A DNA stretch of 64,000 nt from Actinomycetota bacterium (lineage in GTDB: Bacteria; Actinomycetota; Acidimicrobiia; Acidimicrobiales; Aldehydirespiratoraceae). Shown here one piece after another: positions 8,670 through 18,800 of the stretch. The stretch covers positions 1 through 64,000 of the forward strand of contig JAPOHW010000003.1 in assembly GCA_029979265.1 (NCBI GenBank), read 5' to 3'. Position numbers and translations under genes: made by a program. Position 1 is the stretch's first letter; each line of letters starts with the position of its first letter. A model generated the notes under the pieces. That model searched no databases. It saw only the letters and a list, made by a program, of their open reading frames with translations, and was not told the DNA's origin.

Positions 8670-11005
8670 GACGCACGGCCGCGGTCTTCGGGGCCGAACA
8701 GTCGGCTCGCGATCCAGACACCTACCGAACCGACCAGCGTTGCGCAGGCCACGCCGAGCCACGCTTCACCGGTCGGGAGATCGAGTTCGAAGTAGTTGCG
8801 GCCGAACGGGATCGCCATCACGATGGCGTACAGGCCGGCCATCGCCACTGCGAGTCCGATCTTCCACGGTTTCAGAGGTCGGCTGATAAGTACCAGGATG
8901 GTCAGGCCGATCCCGAGCAGGGTCACGGTGGCTGCGGTGCGAGCCTCAGCGAGGGTGACACCGTCGAGGCGGCGGACCCATTCGTAGAGCACGTAGGTGA
9001 CCGCACCGGCCACCGTGCCAGCGGGCAGAGAGAACCGCAGCACCCGCTCGAGGAACCCGGGCCGAACGAGCGACTCGTTGGGGGCAAGGGCCAAGAAGAA
9101 GCCCGGGATGCCGATCGAGAACGTGCCGATCAGGGTGAGCTGGCGGGGGAGAAACGGGAATGGTGATCCGGCGATACCGACGAGGGCGGTGAGCAGCACG
9201 GCGTAGGCCGCCTTCGTGATGAACAGGTTGGCGACCCGTTCGATGTTGTTGATGACCCGCCGTCCTTCCGAGAGCACCCGGGGGAGGGTGGCGAACCGGT
9301 TGTCGAGCAGGACGAGTTGGGCGACAGCGCGGGTCGAAGACGATCCTGCGCCCATCGCAATGCCCATGTCGGCGTCCTTGAGTGCCAGGACGTCATTGAC
9401 ACCATCGCCGGTCATGGCGACGGTGCGCCCGCGACTCTGGAGTGCGTGGACCATCGCTCGTTTCTGGTGAGGAGTGACGCGCCCGAACACGGTGGTGGTC
9501 TCGAGTTGATCAGCCAGTCCGTCCGGGTCGTCGGGGATGGTGCGTGCATCGACCCAGGTGTCGGCGCCGTCCACCCCGGCCCGGCGTGCCACCTCGGCGA
9601 CGGTCGCCGGGTTGTCACCCGAGATCACCTTGAGTTGCACTCCCTGCTCCTTGAAGAAGGCGAAGATCTCGGGGGCATCAGGACGCACCGTGTCCTCGAG
9701 CAACACCAGGCACACAGGCGTGCGGCTCGAACCGAGTTCCTGGTCGTGCCAACCGTCATCGGACCGGGTGACGAGCAGAACCCGCAGCCCCGTCGCGGCT
9801 GCCGCCTCGGCCTGGGCCCGCTCGTCGTGATCGTCAGCGTCGAAGAGCACATCGGGAGCGCCGAGGTAATAGGTACCTCGCTCGCCGAACTCGGTGGCGG
9901 CCCATTTGCGGGCCGACGAGAACGGCAGCGTCCGAGTGGCATGCCAGTCCTCGGGTGCGTGGTAGTGCTCGACGATGGCAGCGAGGGTTGCGTTCGGTGA
10001 CGGGTCCGATGCACCGAGCGCCCCGAGCACTGCGGCTGCGTCGTCTTCGTCGCTGTCACCCACAACCTCGATGCGCGAGAGACTGATCTCACCGGTGGTG
10101 ATCGTGCCCGTCTTGTCGAGGCACAGGGTGTCCACCCGGGCCAGCAATTCGACCGATGCCAGTTCCTTCGCCAACGCCTGACGGCGGGCGAGCGCGATCA
10201 CCCCGGTGATGAAACTCAAGCTGGTCAGGAGCACGAGGCCGTCGGGCACCATCGCAACCGCAGCAGCCACCGTGGCCTGGAGCGCGTCCTGCCACCGATC
10301 CTGGGTGTCGAGCTGACGAAGCAGGAGCAGGATCGACGCCGGCGGGATGATGAAGGTCAGCCAGCGCAGCACGAGATTGACGCCGTGCCGAAGCTCGCTG
10401 CCGGCGAGCTCGAAACGTCGGGCTTCCTCGGACAGCTTCGCTGCGTAGGACTCGGCCCCGATATGGGTCGCGCAGTACAGACCGGAACCGGCCGACACGA
10501 ACGACCCCGACATGACCCGGTCGCCGATGCGCTTCTCCACCGGGTCAGATTCACCGGTGAGCAACGACTCGTCGATCTCGAGACCCGATGCCGCCATGAC
10601 GTCACCGTCGACGACCACCTGATCACCGGGTGCGAGTTCGAGGATCTCGTCCGCGACGACGCCACTCACCCCGATCTCGGAGGTGATGCCGTCGCGCCGG
10701 ACACGGGCCTTTGGTGCCGAGAGCACGGCAAGTGCATCGAGCGTGCGCCGGGCCTGCACCTCCTGCGCAATGCCGATCACCGAGTTGGAGACGACGACAC
10801 CGGCGAACAGTGCGTCGGCGGGGAAGCCGGCGACCAGGATCAGCACGAAGAGGGTGCCGATGATCGCGTTGACGGGCGTGAACACGTTCGCCCGGATGAT
10901 CTGGGGGACCGTGCGTACCGGCGCGTCGGGAACATCGTTGACCCGGCCGTCGGCGACGCGAGCGGCGACTTCGGCGCCGGTGAGGCCGGTCGGTGCCTCG
11001 GTCAA
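8666..11005 (-). CDS. ctpE: cation-translocating P-type ATPase, CtpE-like
   Basis: 'LCLDKTGTITTGEI', 'MTGDGVNDVLALKDADMGIAMGAGSSSTRAVAQLVLLDNRFATLP'; N-terminus 'GLTGAEVAARVADGRVNDVPDAPVRTVPQIIRANVFT' resembles mycobacterial CtpE. Confidence 0.9.
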   Translation of the reverse strand: MTEAPTGLTGAEVAARVADGRVNDVPDAPVRTVPQIIRANVFTPVNAIIGTLFVLILVAGFPADALFAGVVVSNSVIGIAQEVQARRTLDALAVLSAPKARVRRDGITSEIGVSGVVADEILELAPGDQVVVDGDVMAASGLEIDESLLTGESDPVEKRIGDRVMSGSFVSAGSGLYCATHIGAESYAAKLSEEARRFELAGSELRHGVNLVLRWLTFIIPPASILLLLRQLDTQDRWQDALQATVAAAVAMVPDGLVLLTSLSFITGVIALARRQALAKELASVELLARVDTLCLDKTGTITTGEISLSRIEVVGDSDEDDAAAVLGALGASDPSPNATLAAIVEHYHAPEDWHATRTLPFSSARKWAATEFGERGTYYLGAPDVLFDADDHDERAQAEAAAATGLRVLLVTRSDDGWHDQELGSSRTPVCLVLLEDTVRPDAPEIFAFFKEQGVQLKVISGDNPATVAEVARRAGVDGADTWVDARTIPDDPDGLADQLETTTVFGRVTPHQKRAMVHALQSRGRTVAMTGDGVNDVLALKDADMGIAMGAGSSSTRAVAQLVLLDNRFATLPRVLSEGRRVINNIERVANLFITKAAYAVLLTALVGIAGSPFPFLPRQLTLIGTFSIGIPGFFLALAPNESLVRPGFLERVLRFSLPAGTVAGAVTYVLYEWVRRLDGVTLAEARTAATVTLLGIGLTILVLISRPLKPWKIGLAVAMAGLYAIVMAIPFGRNYFELDLPTGEAWLGVACATLVGSVGVWIASRLFGPEDRGRAS

Positions 11006-11745
11006 TCGAGCACTCCGTCGTCTTCGTACACGTAGCCGTCGGGCTTCATGGTGAGTCGGTGGCGAGGGCCGTCGATGGCGGGATCACCTGCGTCGTAGCC
11101 AGCATCGCCGTGCCACATCACGACGGGATGCTCACCGCCCCGGGTGACTTTGGTGGCGTGGTAGCGAGCCGGTCGTTCGTCGAGGAACGCCAGCAGCGAT
11201 GCCACCGTGTCGTGACCGGTGAGCAGGTCGAGCGTCACCCACGTGGGTGGCACGATCTCGATCTCACCGCGATGGTGCCTGTCGATCGCAGCCGCTGGAG
11301 TTGTCCACTCCATGTCGACGATCTCGCCGTCGTCGATGATCACGTCGTCGTCGTCGACCGGAGCGGCGAAAAACCACGTGGCGTACCGCTTCGGCGCAAT
11401 AGCCGGTGGAATCCAGTGAGCAAAAACGACCATGTCGTCGAGTTCGATCCGCAAACGAGCCTCTTCGGCGGCTTCTCGTACGGCTGCATTCGCAGCGGCG
11501 GCCACGGCATCGTCGGCGCCAACCCAGTCGGCGTCGTCGACCTTCCCGCCGGGAAACACCCACATCCCACCGAATGCAATGGTGCTGTTCTTTCGCAGCA
11601 TGAGCGTTTCGGGCCCGTCGGTTCCGTCTCGCAGCACGATGACGGTTGCGGCCGGGAGCGCAGGCTCGTCACCCGACTCCTCGGCGGCCTTCGACCATGC
11701 TGCGAAACGGGCCCGTTCGGTGGTGACTCGATCGTCGGTACTCAT
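11002..11745 (-). CDS. NUDIX hydrolase
   Basis: 'GGKVDDADWVGADDAVAAAANAAVREAAEEARL' Nudix box; ATGA overlap with the P-ATPase. Confidence 0.85.
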   Translation of the reverse strand: MSTDDRVTTERARFAAWSKAAEESGDEPALPAATVIVLRDGTDGPETLMLRKNSTIAFGGMWVFPGGKVDDADWVGADDAVAAAANAAVREAAEEARLRIELDDMVVFAHWIPPAIAPKRYATWFFAAPVDDDDVIIDDGEIVDMEWTTPAAAIDRHHRGEIEIVPPTWVTLDLLTGHDTVASLLAFLDERPARYHATKVTRGGEHPVVMWHGDAGYDAGDPAIDGPRHRLTMKPDGYVYEDDGVLD

Positions 11746-11832
11746 CGGCGCCGACCCTACCTCTCCGCCCACGATTCGCCGGAGCCGGTGCGATCGTCGG
11801 GTCGGTGGGCACCCCGGTACGGGGAGGATCGA

Positions 11833-12141
11833 TCAGATGAGATCGATCGGACAGGGAGCACCGTCGAGCCCATCGACGAACACACCGACGCCGCGGCCGA
11901 AGAGTCCGGCCTTCGTCACATGGATCTCGACGGGGAGTCGGGCAAGATCAGGGTCGATGAGGACGAGCACCTCGTCGATGCCCGCTCGGATGTAGCTCTC
12001 GAGGGTTCTGCCCCTCGTGTGGGTGTCGACCGACACCTCGAACTTCTTGCCTCAACCGTATGGTTCGAGCAGGTCGACGACCGCAGTTCCCCCCTTGCGG
12101 GCGATAGCGGCAGCTGCAGCGGTACTCACGTCGACTCTCAT
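11833..12141 (-). CDS. candidate selenoprotein, hypothetical (102 codons, in-frame UGA at codon 30 as possible Sec)
   Basis: Reading: MRVDVSTAAAAAIARKGGTAVVDLLEPYG-[UGA]-GKKFEVSVDTHTRGRTLESYIRAGIDEVLVLIDPDLARLPVEIHVTKAGLFGRGVGVFVDGLDGAPCPIDLI. UGA at 12054-12052; same frame continues 72 codons with strong GC3 bias; hairpin GGTGTC-GGTC-GACACC starts 15 nt after the UGA. Alternative: 67-aa ORF from GTG at 12036. Confidence 0.45.
12022..12037 (-). promoter_or_regulatory. SECIS-like hairpin downstream of in-frame UGA
   Basis: 6-bp perfect stem GGTGTC/GACACC with apical loop GGTC; the loop starts 21 nt after the UGA and begins with G. Confidence 0.4.
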
Positions 12142-12215
12142 GTCGGTCAGAACCCGGCGACAGGGTGCCGCATTCCCGATGACCGAGATCGTTCCGAGGA
12201 GCCTCTTGCATGAAG

Positions 12216-12229
12216 CGAACAGGTGTTCG
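12216..12229. promoter_or_regulatory. LexA (SOS) box upstream of imuA-like gene
   Basis: CGAACAGGTGTTCG, perfect 5-bp arms of the actinobacterial/Bacillus-type CGAAC-N4-GTTCG box. Confidence 0.88.
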
Positions 12230-12240
12230 ATACTCGCGGG

Positions 12241-12948
12241 ATGGCACACAGGCATGCGCGAAACCTTGCTGTCGACACGCTCGATGGTCCTCATCAAGCC
12301 GTGCGACGAGCACAACTCGAGCTGGTCGCCGACCGAGTCGCGCCGCTCGCGCTCGCCCGTGAGCAGACCCTTCCGGTTCATGGTGCATTGACCTCGCTGT
12401 TTCCCGGTGGAGCGCTGCGCCGAGGGGTTGTCGTCGGTGTCGGAGGGGTCGGTGCCACCTCGCTCGCACTCGCTGTTGCCGCTGGCCCCTCTGCAGCCGG
12501 ATCATGGACAGCGTTCGTCGGCGGTACCGACATCGGTCTCGCTGCAGCAGGTGAACACGGAGTGGTGCTCGAGCGGTTGCTGGTCGTCGATCCCGAACCC
12601 TCCGCGTGGCCGTCGGCTGTCGCTGCGCTGATCGGTGCAGTCGACATGATCGTCATCTCACCCAGGCATCGGCTGCGCGAGACCGATGCTCGCCGGATCG
12701 GTTCTCGCCTGCGCGAACGGGGTTCGGTACTGGTGAGCATCGGCTCACAGTGGCCGGTTGGTGCCGACGTGCAGCTCGACGTCGTCGAGTCGCGATGGTG
12801 CGGCATCGGTATCGGTCATGGCGTGTTGCAATCACGCAAGGTCACCATCGCCGGAGGTGGCAGGGGAGCGGCGGCGCAACCCCGATCGCTCGATGTCTTG
12901 CTCCCCGGCCCCGGAGGCGCGCCTCATCCCGTGGCCACAGTCGACTGA
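12241..12948 (+). CDS. imuA': ImuA'-like mutasome accessory protein (RecA-fold)
   Basis: RecA-like 'LFPGGALRRGVVVGVGGVGATSLALAVAA'; LexA box directly upstream; overlaps imuB (ATGA). Confidence 0.8.
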   Translation: MAHRHARNLAVDTLDGPHQAVRRAQLELVADRVAPLALAREQTLPVHGALTSLFPGGALRRGVVVGVGGVGATSLALAVAAGPSAAGSWTAFVGGTDIGLAAAGEHGVVLERLLVVDPEPSAWPSAVAALIGAVDMIVISPRHRLRETDARRIGSRLRERGSVLVSIGSQWPVGADVQLDVVESRWCGIGIGHGVLQSRKVTIAGGGRGAAAQPRSLDVLLPGPGGAPHPVATVD

Positions 12949-14504
12949 TGATCGCACCCGTCCGCACGCTTGTTGCGTGGTGTCCTGATTGGCCACTTGT
13001 CGCCACCGGCGTACCGCTCGATGAACCGTCGGTGGTTGTGTTCGCCAACCGGGTCATCGCTGCGTCGCCCGGCGCTCGCGCCCACGGGGTCGTGCGAGGT
13101 TTGCGACGAAGGATGGCTCAGGCCCGATGCCCCGAGCTGTCGATCCACGACCGAGACGAAGCCAAAGAGGCACGTTTGTTCGAACCGGTTGTCGCCGTAC
13201 TCGACGACATCACCCCCAGGGTCGAGGTCACCCGCCCCGGCACGTGTGCGCTCGTTTCCCGGGGTCCATCGCGCTACTTCGGTGGTGACGATGCGGTGGC
13301 CGACCTTGCACGAGCGCGGATGGCCGAGGTTGTCGGCGGTCGTACCGATGTACGCATCGGGGTGGCCGATGGACCCTTTGCCGCTGAACTGGCCGCTCGG
13401 GGCGCTGCCCCGATCCGAGTGCTACCGCCGGGAACCACCGCCGAGTTCCTCGCCCCGATGAACATCGACCTGCTCGACCGACCCGATCTCACCGGCGTGC
13501 TCCGTCGACTCGGGATCACCACGCTCGGTGCGTTTGCTCAGCTGCCTGCAAACGACGTTCTGGCTCGCTTCGGCCGTGAAGGACAGGGTGCACATCGGTT
13601 GGCATCAGGACTCGAGGAACGACTGCCCGATGCCCGCCGACCCCCAGCCGATTGGTCGGTTTCGGCTGAGATCGATCCACCGGCCGACCGGATCGATCGG
13701 GTTGCGTTCGTCGCTCGTTCGATCGCCGACGAACTGCATCGACGACTCGGCCGCGACGGGGTCACCTGTGTTCGGGTGGGGATCCGAGCCGAGACCGAAC
13801 ATGGTGAAGAGCTCATCCGGTTCTGGCGACACGAGGGGATGTTGTCCGATGCAGCAGTTGCCGACCGGGTGCGATGGCAGCTCGACGGCTGGCTCAACGG
13901 GTCGGCGGTGACCAGACCGAGCGGTGGTATCACGAGTATCGCGCTCGTCCCCGACGAGCTCATCGCCGCCACTGGGCGCCAACTCGGCTTCTGGGGTGGC
14001 GAGACCGAGGTGGACCAACGGGCCATGCGTGTCGCAGCTCGTCTCCAGGGCCAGCTCGGTACGGAGACCGTGCTGGTACCCGAGTTCCGCGGCAGCCGCC
14101 ATGCTCATGAGCAGCTGACACTGATTCCTGCGGTCACCGTCGAACTCGCCGGTCGGTCGCTCGACCCCGGTGAGGAGACCGCCCCCTGGCCCGGCTCGCT
14201 CCCGGCTCCGTCCCCCACTCGGCTGCTCCTCGACCCGGTGGTCGTGGAGGTCCTCGACGAATCCGGTGCCGTGATCGAGGTCACCGGTCGTGGGTTGCTC
14301 TCGGCACCACCTGCTCGACTGATCGTCAAGGGTCAACGCAAGGTGGTGAGCGGATGGTCGGGACCGTGGCCGATCGACGAGCGCTGGTGGGACGTCGAGG
14401 CACAGTGCCGGCAAGCACGGCTACAGCTCGTCACCGCCGATGGCCGAGCGCTGCTCGTCGTGCTCGAAGCAGGTGTGTGGCGAGTGACGGCGCGGTGGGA
14501 CTGA
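12948..14504 (+). CDS. imuB: ImuB-type Y-family DNA polymerase homolog
   Basis: 'LVAWCPDWPLVA', 'VSRGPSRYFGGDDAVADLARARM', 'LRRLGITTLGAFAQLPANDVLARFGREGQGAHRLASG', QLGFWG clamp-binding-like motif (codons at 13980-13997). Confidence 0.88.
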   Translation: MIAPVRTLVAWCPDWPLVATGVPLDEPSVVVFANRVIAASPGARAHGVVRGLRRRMAQARCPELSIHDRDEAKEARLFEPVVAVLDDITPRVEVTRPGTCALVSRGPSRYFGGDDAVADLARARMAEVVGGRTDVRIGVADGPFAAELAARGAAPIRVLPPGTTAEFLAPMNIDLLDRPDLTGVLRRLGITTLGAFAQLPANDVLARFGREGQGAHRLASGLEERLPDARRPPADWSVSAEIDPPADRIDRVAFVARSIADELHRRLGRDGVTCVRVGIRAETEHGEELIRFWRHEGMLSDAAVADRVRWQLDGWLNGSAVTRPSGGITSIALVPDELIAATGRQLGFWGGETEVDQRAMRVAARLQGQLGTETVLVPEFRGSRHAHEQLTLIPAVTVELAGRSLDPGEETAPWPGSLPAPSPTRLLLDPVVVEVLDESGAVIEVTGRGLLSAPPARLIVKGQRKVVSGWSGPWPIDERWWDVEAQCRQARLQLVTADGRALLVVLEAGVWRVTARWD

Positions 14505-14618
14505 GAGCAAGAAGATGGAGGGGCGGTCGGGGGTCGTGGCTCCGATCCCCGAAGTGATGCTCGGGGCCACCGTCATGTGTCACAGTTCTCGGGACGACAC
14601 GCTGGGGGAACGGTGTCC

Positions 14619-15785
14619 ATGAGTCGGTCGCGATCCACAGTTGACCTCACCGAGCGCTGGTTCGTTCGGCGCGGACTACCGCACCTGATCGATCGCTATT
14701 CGGCCACCGAGGATGTCTTCACCCGTATGGCGCCGTTCCTCGCACTGGTCGTCTTTTTCGAGTTCTTCTTGGCCTTTGGTGATCGATGGACAGGCTGGTG
14801 GCAGAGCGTTGCGTTCGGGGTGTGTCTCGCTGCGCTCGTCGCGTCGGTCGCAGTCGTGAACCGGATCCGAGGGCGTCGTCCGCTGGCGTTGCCGAACGAG
14901 GTCGGCGTGTGGGAGCTCGCGCTCTACGTGCTGCTCCCCGTCGTGCCCACGGTGATCGGTTCGCAACGCTCGGTGTGGGACAACATCATCTCCGTCATCG
15001 GATTCAACCTGGCCATTCTCGCCTTGGGCTACATCGTCACCACGTGGGGTTTGTTCCCGATGATGCGGTGGTCGTTGGGGCAGGTGCGACGTCAGATCAA
15101 CGACGTCGCCACCCTTGCCATGAAGACGGTGCCGACGCTCCTCGTGTTCTCGGCCTTCATCTTCATCAATGCCGAGATGTGGCAGGTGGCCAACGACTGG
15201 ACCCTGCCGTTGTTCGGAGTCGTCTTCGGCCTGATCGTCGGGCTTGGAGGGGTTTTCGTGTTCGTATCGGTTCGGCGCATCACCGTCGACCTCGCACGGT
15301 TCGAGGCGTGGCCCGAGGTTCGGGCTCGGTGTGGGGATACGCCGGTCGCCGAGCTGGTGCCGTCCGACGACGATCCGGCCCCCGACGCTCCCACGCTGTC
15401 GCGACGAGCCGAGATCAACGTGAGCCTGTTGCTCTTCGTCGCCCAAGGGATCCAGATTGTTCTGGTGTCGTTCGTGGTCACGGTGTTCTACGTCATCTTC
15501 GGTCTGCTCACCGTGCGTGAGGACACGCTGGGTCAGTGGACGACCGCCACCGAGCTGACCTTCGAGCGCGACTGGGCGGTCGTCTTCGCTGTGTTCGGAA
15601 CCGACGTGATCTTCACGCGTCAACTCCTGCTCGTGGCGGCGTTCATCGGGTTGATGTCGGGACTCAACTTCGCAGTGCAGATCGTGACCGATCAGGCGTA
15701 CCGATCGGAGTTCGCCGAGGAGATGACCAGCGAGGTGCGAGACGCCCTCGCCGTACGGGCGGTGTATCTGCGTCGTCTCGTCTGA
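14619..15785 (+). CDS. hypothetical polytopic membrane protein
   Basis: Multiple hydrophobic segments (e.g. APFLALVVFFEFFLAF, FGVVFGLIVGLGGVFVFV); no family recognised. Confidence 0.75.
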   Translation: MSRSRSTVDLTERWFVRRGLPHLIDRYSATEDVFTRMAPFLALVVFFEFFLAFGDRWTGWWQSVAFGVCLAALVASVAVVNRIRGRRPLALPNEVGVWELALYVLLPVVPTVIGSQRSVWDNIISVIGFNLAILALGYIVTTWGLFPMMRWSLGQVRRQINDVATLAMKTVPTLLVFSAFIFINAEMWQVANDWTLPLFGVVFGLIVGLGGVFVFVSVRRITVDLARFEAWPEVRARCGDTPVAELVPSDDDPAPDAPTLSRRAEINVSLLLFVAQGIQIVLVSFVVTVFYVIFGLLTVREDTLGQWTTATELTFERDWAVVFAVFGTDVIFTRQLLLVAAFIGLMSGLNFAVQIVTDQAYRSEFAEEMTSEVRDALAVRAVYLRRLV

Positions 15786-15817
15786 CGGCTCAGCGGGTGT
15801 CTGCAGGGTTTGTGATA

Positions 15818-15831
15818 CGAACATATGTTCG
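15818..15831. promoter_or_regulatory. LexA (SOS) box upstream of dnaE2
   Basis: CGAACATATGTTCG, perfect palindrome 13 bp upstream of the dnaE2 ATG. Confidence 0.92.
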
Positions 15832-15844
15832 GTACTGTGCGACG

Positions 15845-18800
15845 ATGGGTTTTGACAATCCCGGGATCTCGTGGGGAGAGCTCGAGCGCCGTCTCTCGGA
15901 TCGGCCGGCCACCGGTCGCGTGGGTGACCTGCGGGTCGGCGATGGAAGCGACAGCCCGGCCTGGTCGCGCACCCGAGAGCCCTACACGCCGCCGTCCGGG
16001 GCCCGTCGTCGAGGTGAGGTCCCATACGCCGAGTTGCATTGCCACTCGAACTTTTCGTTTCTCGACGGTGCTTCTCATCCCGAGGAGTTGGCCGAGGAGG
16101 CAGCACGGCTCGGACTCGAAGCGCTGGCTCTCACCGATCACAACGGCTTCTATGGGGTCGTCCGGTTTTCCGAGGCAGCCAAAGCAGTCGGGCTGCCGAC
16201 CATTTTCGGTGCCGAACTCACGTTGTCGCCGTCGCCGAGGTCGGTCCGGTCCGGCCCGGCTCGACGAGCCCCGATCGATCTCCGTCGTCCTGGGCCTGCC
16301 GATCCGGAAGGGAAGCACATCCTGATCCTCGCCCGAGGACCCGAAGGGTACGCCCGGCTCGGTCGAGCGATCAGTGAGGGGCAGTTGGCCGGCGAGAAAG
16401 GGGCACCTCGGATCCCGTACGAACGATTGGTCGAACTCGCCGGCGTCGGCACCGGTGATCACTGGGCGGTACTCACTGCGTGTCGCAAAGGTCCGGTACC
16501 TGCTGCGCTCACCGCCGAAGGGCCGGCTGCGGGGCGGCGAGAACTCGAACGGCTGGTCAGCGATTTCGGCCACCAAAACGTGTTCGTCGAACTGTGGGAT
16601 CACGGTCTGCCACTCGATTCGGTTCGCAACGATGCCCTCGCCGAACTTGCGATGTCGTGTGGAGTCGATGTCGTCGCCACCGCCAACGCCCATCATCATT
16701 CGGTCGCCCGGAAGCGGCTCGCTTCCGCGCTGGCCGCAGTACGTGCCCGACGGAGCCTCGACGAGATCGATGGTTGGCTTCCCCCGGTAGGTATGCATCT
16801 GCGGTCGGGCGCCGAGCAGGCGGCCCGGTTCGCCCGCTATCCCGGAGCGGTGCAGCGGGCAGCCAAACTGGGACTCGAGTGTGCGTTCGACCTCTCGTTG
16901 GTCGCCCCGGATCTGCCGCCGTACCCCTGTCCCGACGGACTCGACGAGATGGGATTTCTCCGCCGTCTGGTCGAGGAGGGCGGTACTCGCCGATACGGAC
17001 CCCGGACCGAGGAGCGGATCGAGGGGGCATGGGCCCAACTCGATCGTGAGCTCGACCTCATCCACGATCTCAACTTCCCCGGCTACTTCTTGGTGGTGTG
17101 GGATGTCGTCGACTTCTGTCGGCGTGCCAACATCTTCTGTCAAGGCCGGGGTTCGGCGGCGAACTCCGCAGTGTGCTTCGCCCTCGGTATCACCAACGCT
17201 GATGCCGTGTCGCTCGGTCTGCTGTTCGAGCGGTTCCTGTCACCGGAGCGAGACGGCCCACCCGACATCGACATCGACATCGAGTCAGACCGACGCGAAG
17301 AGGTCATCCAGTATGTCTATGGCAAGCACGGCCGCCATCACTGTGCTCAGGTCGCCAATGTCATCACCTATCGCTCCAAGTCGGCGATCCGCGATATGGC
17401 CAAGGCGCTCGGGTATGCCCAAGGCCAGCAGGACGCCTTCTCCAAACAGGTCGACCGGTGGGGGAGCGTCGCCGCCGGCGCACAAGACCCTGACACCACG
17501 ATTCCGTTGCCGGTACTGGAGTTGGCGGCGGAGGTGGAGCACTTCCCCCGTCATCTCGGCATCCACTCCGGAGGCATGGTCATGTGCGATCGGCCGGTGA
17601 TCGAGGTGTGTCCAGTCGAGTGGGGACGTATGGACGATCGAAGCGTCTTGCAGTGGGACAAGGACGATTGTGCGGCTGCCGGTCTCGTGAAGTTCGATCT
17701 GCTCGGGCTCGGGATGCTGTCGGTGTTGCACTACGCCATCGACCTCATTGCCGATCACCATGGTGTCGAAGTCGATCTTGCGACCCTCCCCCAGGAGTCC
17801 GAGGTGTACGACATGCTGCAGCGGGCCGACTCGATCGGTGTCTTCCAGATCGAGTCTCGAGCCCAGATGGCCACCCTGCCTCGGCTCAAACCGCGCTGTT
17901 TCTACGACCTCGTCGTCGAGGTTGCCCTCATCCGCCCGGGTCCGATTCAGGGTGGATCGGTGCACCCGTACATTCGACGCCGCAATGGACTGGAACCGGT
18001 CACCTACCTTCACCCACTGCTCGAGAACGCACTTGCCAAGACCCTCGGTGTGCCGCTGTTCCAGGAGCAGCTCATGCAGATCGCGATCGATGTCGGCAAC
18101 TTCACGCCGGCTGATGCCGACCAGCTCCGCCAAGCCGTTGGTTCCAAACGAAGCAAGGAGCGTATGGAGCAGCTCAAGGCTCGCTTCTTCGATGGCATGC
18201 GTGAGAACGGCATCCCCGACGACATCGGTGAACAGATCTGGCTCAAGCTCGCTGCCTTCGCCAACTACGGGTTTCCCGAGAGCCACTCGGTGTCGTTCTC
18301 CTATCTCGTCTACGCCTCGGCATGGATCAAGTACCACTACCCGGCCGCCTTTTGTGCCGCTCTGCTCAAGGCGCAGCCGATGGGCTTCTGGTCGCCTCAC
18401 ACGCTGGTCGGCGATGCCCGACGGCACGGCGTTGTCGTGCACACCCCCGACCTCAACGCATCGGCGGCAATGGCCACACTCGAGCCGTGCCCACGCAGTA
18501 CCGGTGGCGTCGCCGTCCGTCTCGGGATCGACTATGTGCGTGGTATCGGGCTCGAGTTGGCCGAGAAGATCGATGACCTTCGGCCGTATTCGTCGGTCGA
18601 GGATCTCCGTCGTCGGGTGCCGAAGCTGTCGCTCGCGCATCTCGAAGCACTGGCGACATCGGGTGCATTTGGTTGTTTCGGCATCGACCGTCGGTCAGCG
18701 TTGTGGTCGGCCGGTGCCATGGCGCAGACCGCCTCGGATCGTCTTCCTGGCATCGTCACTGGGGTCGAGGCACCCCCACTGCCTGGGATGTCGCCCCGAG

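Noticed and set aside
12142-12381. Upstream extension (80 aa) of the UGA-containing frame
   Set aside because: It would run through the imuA promoter/LexA box and into imuA antisense; composition is not coding-like, so the ATG at 12141 is preferred.
15536-15844. N-terminal extension of DnaE2 in the ORF track
   Set aside because: Overlaps the end of the membrane protein gene and spans the LexA box; the PHP domain needs only the part from 15845.
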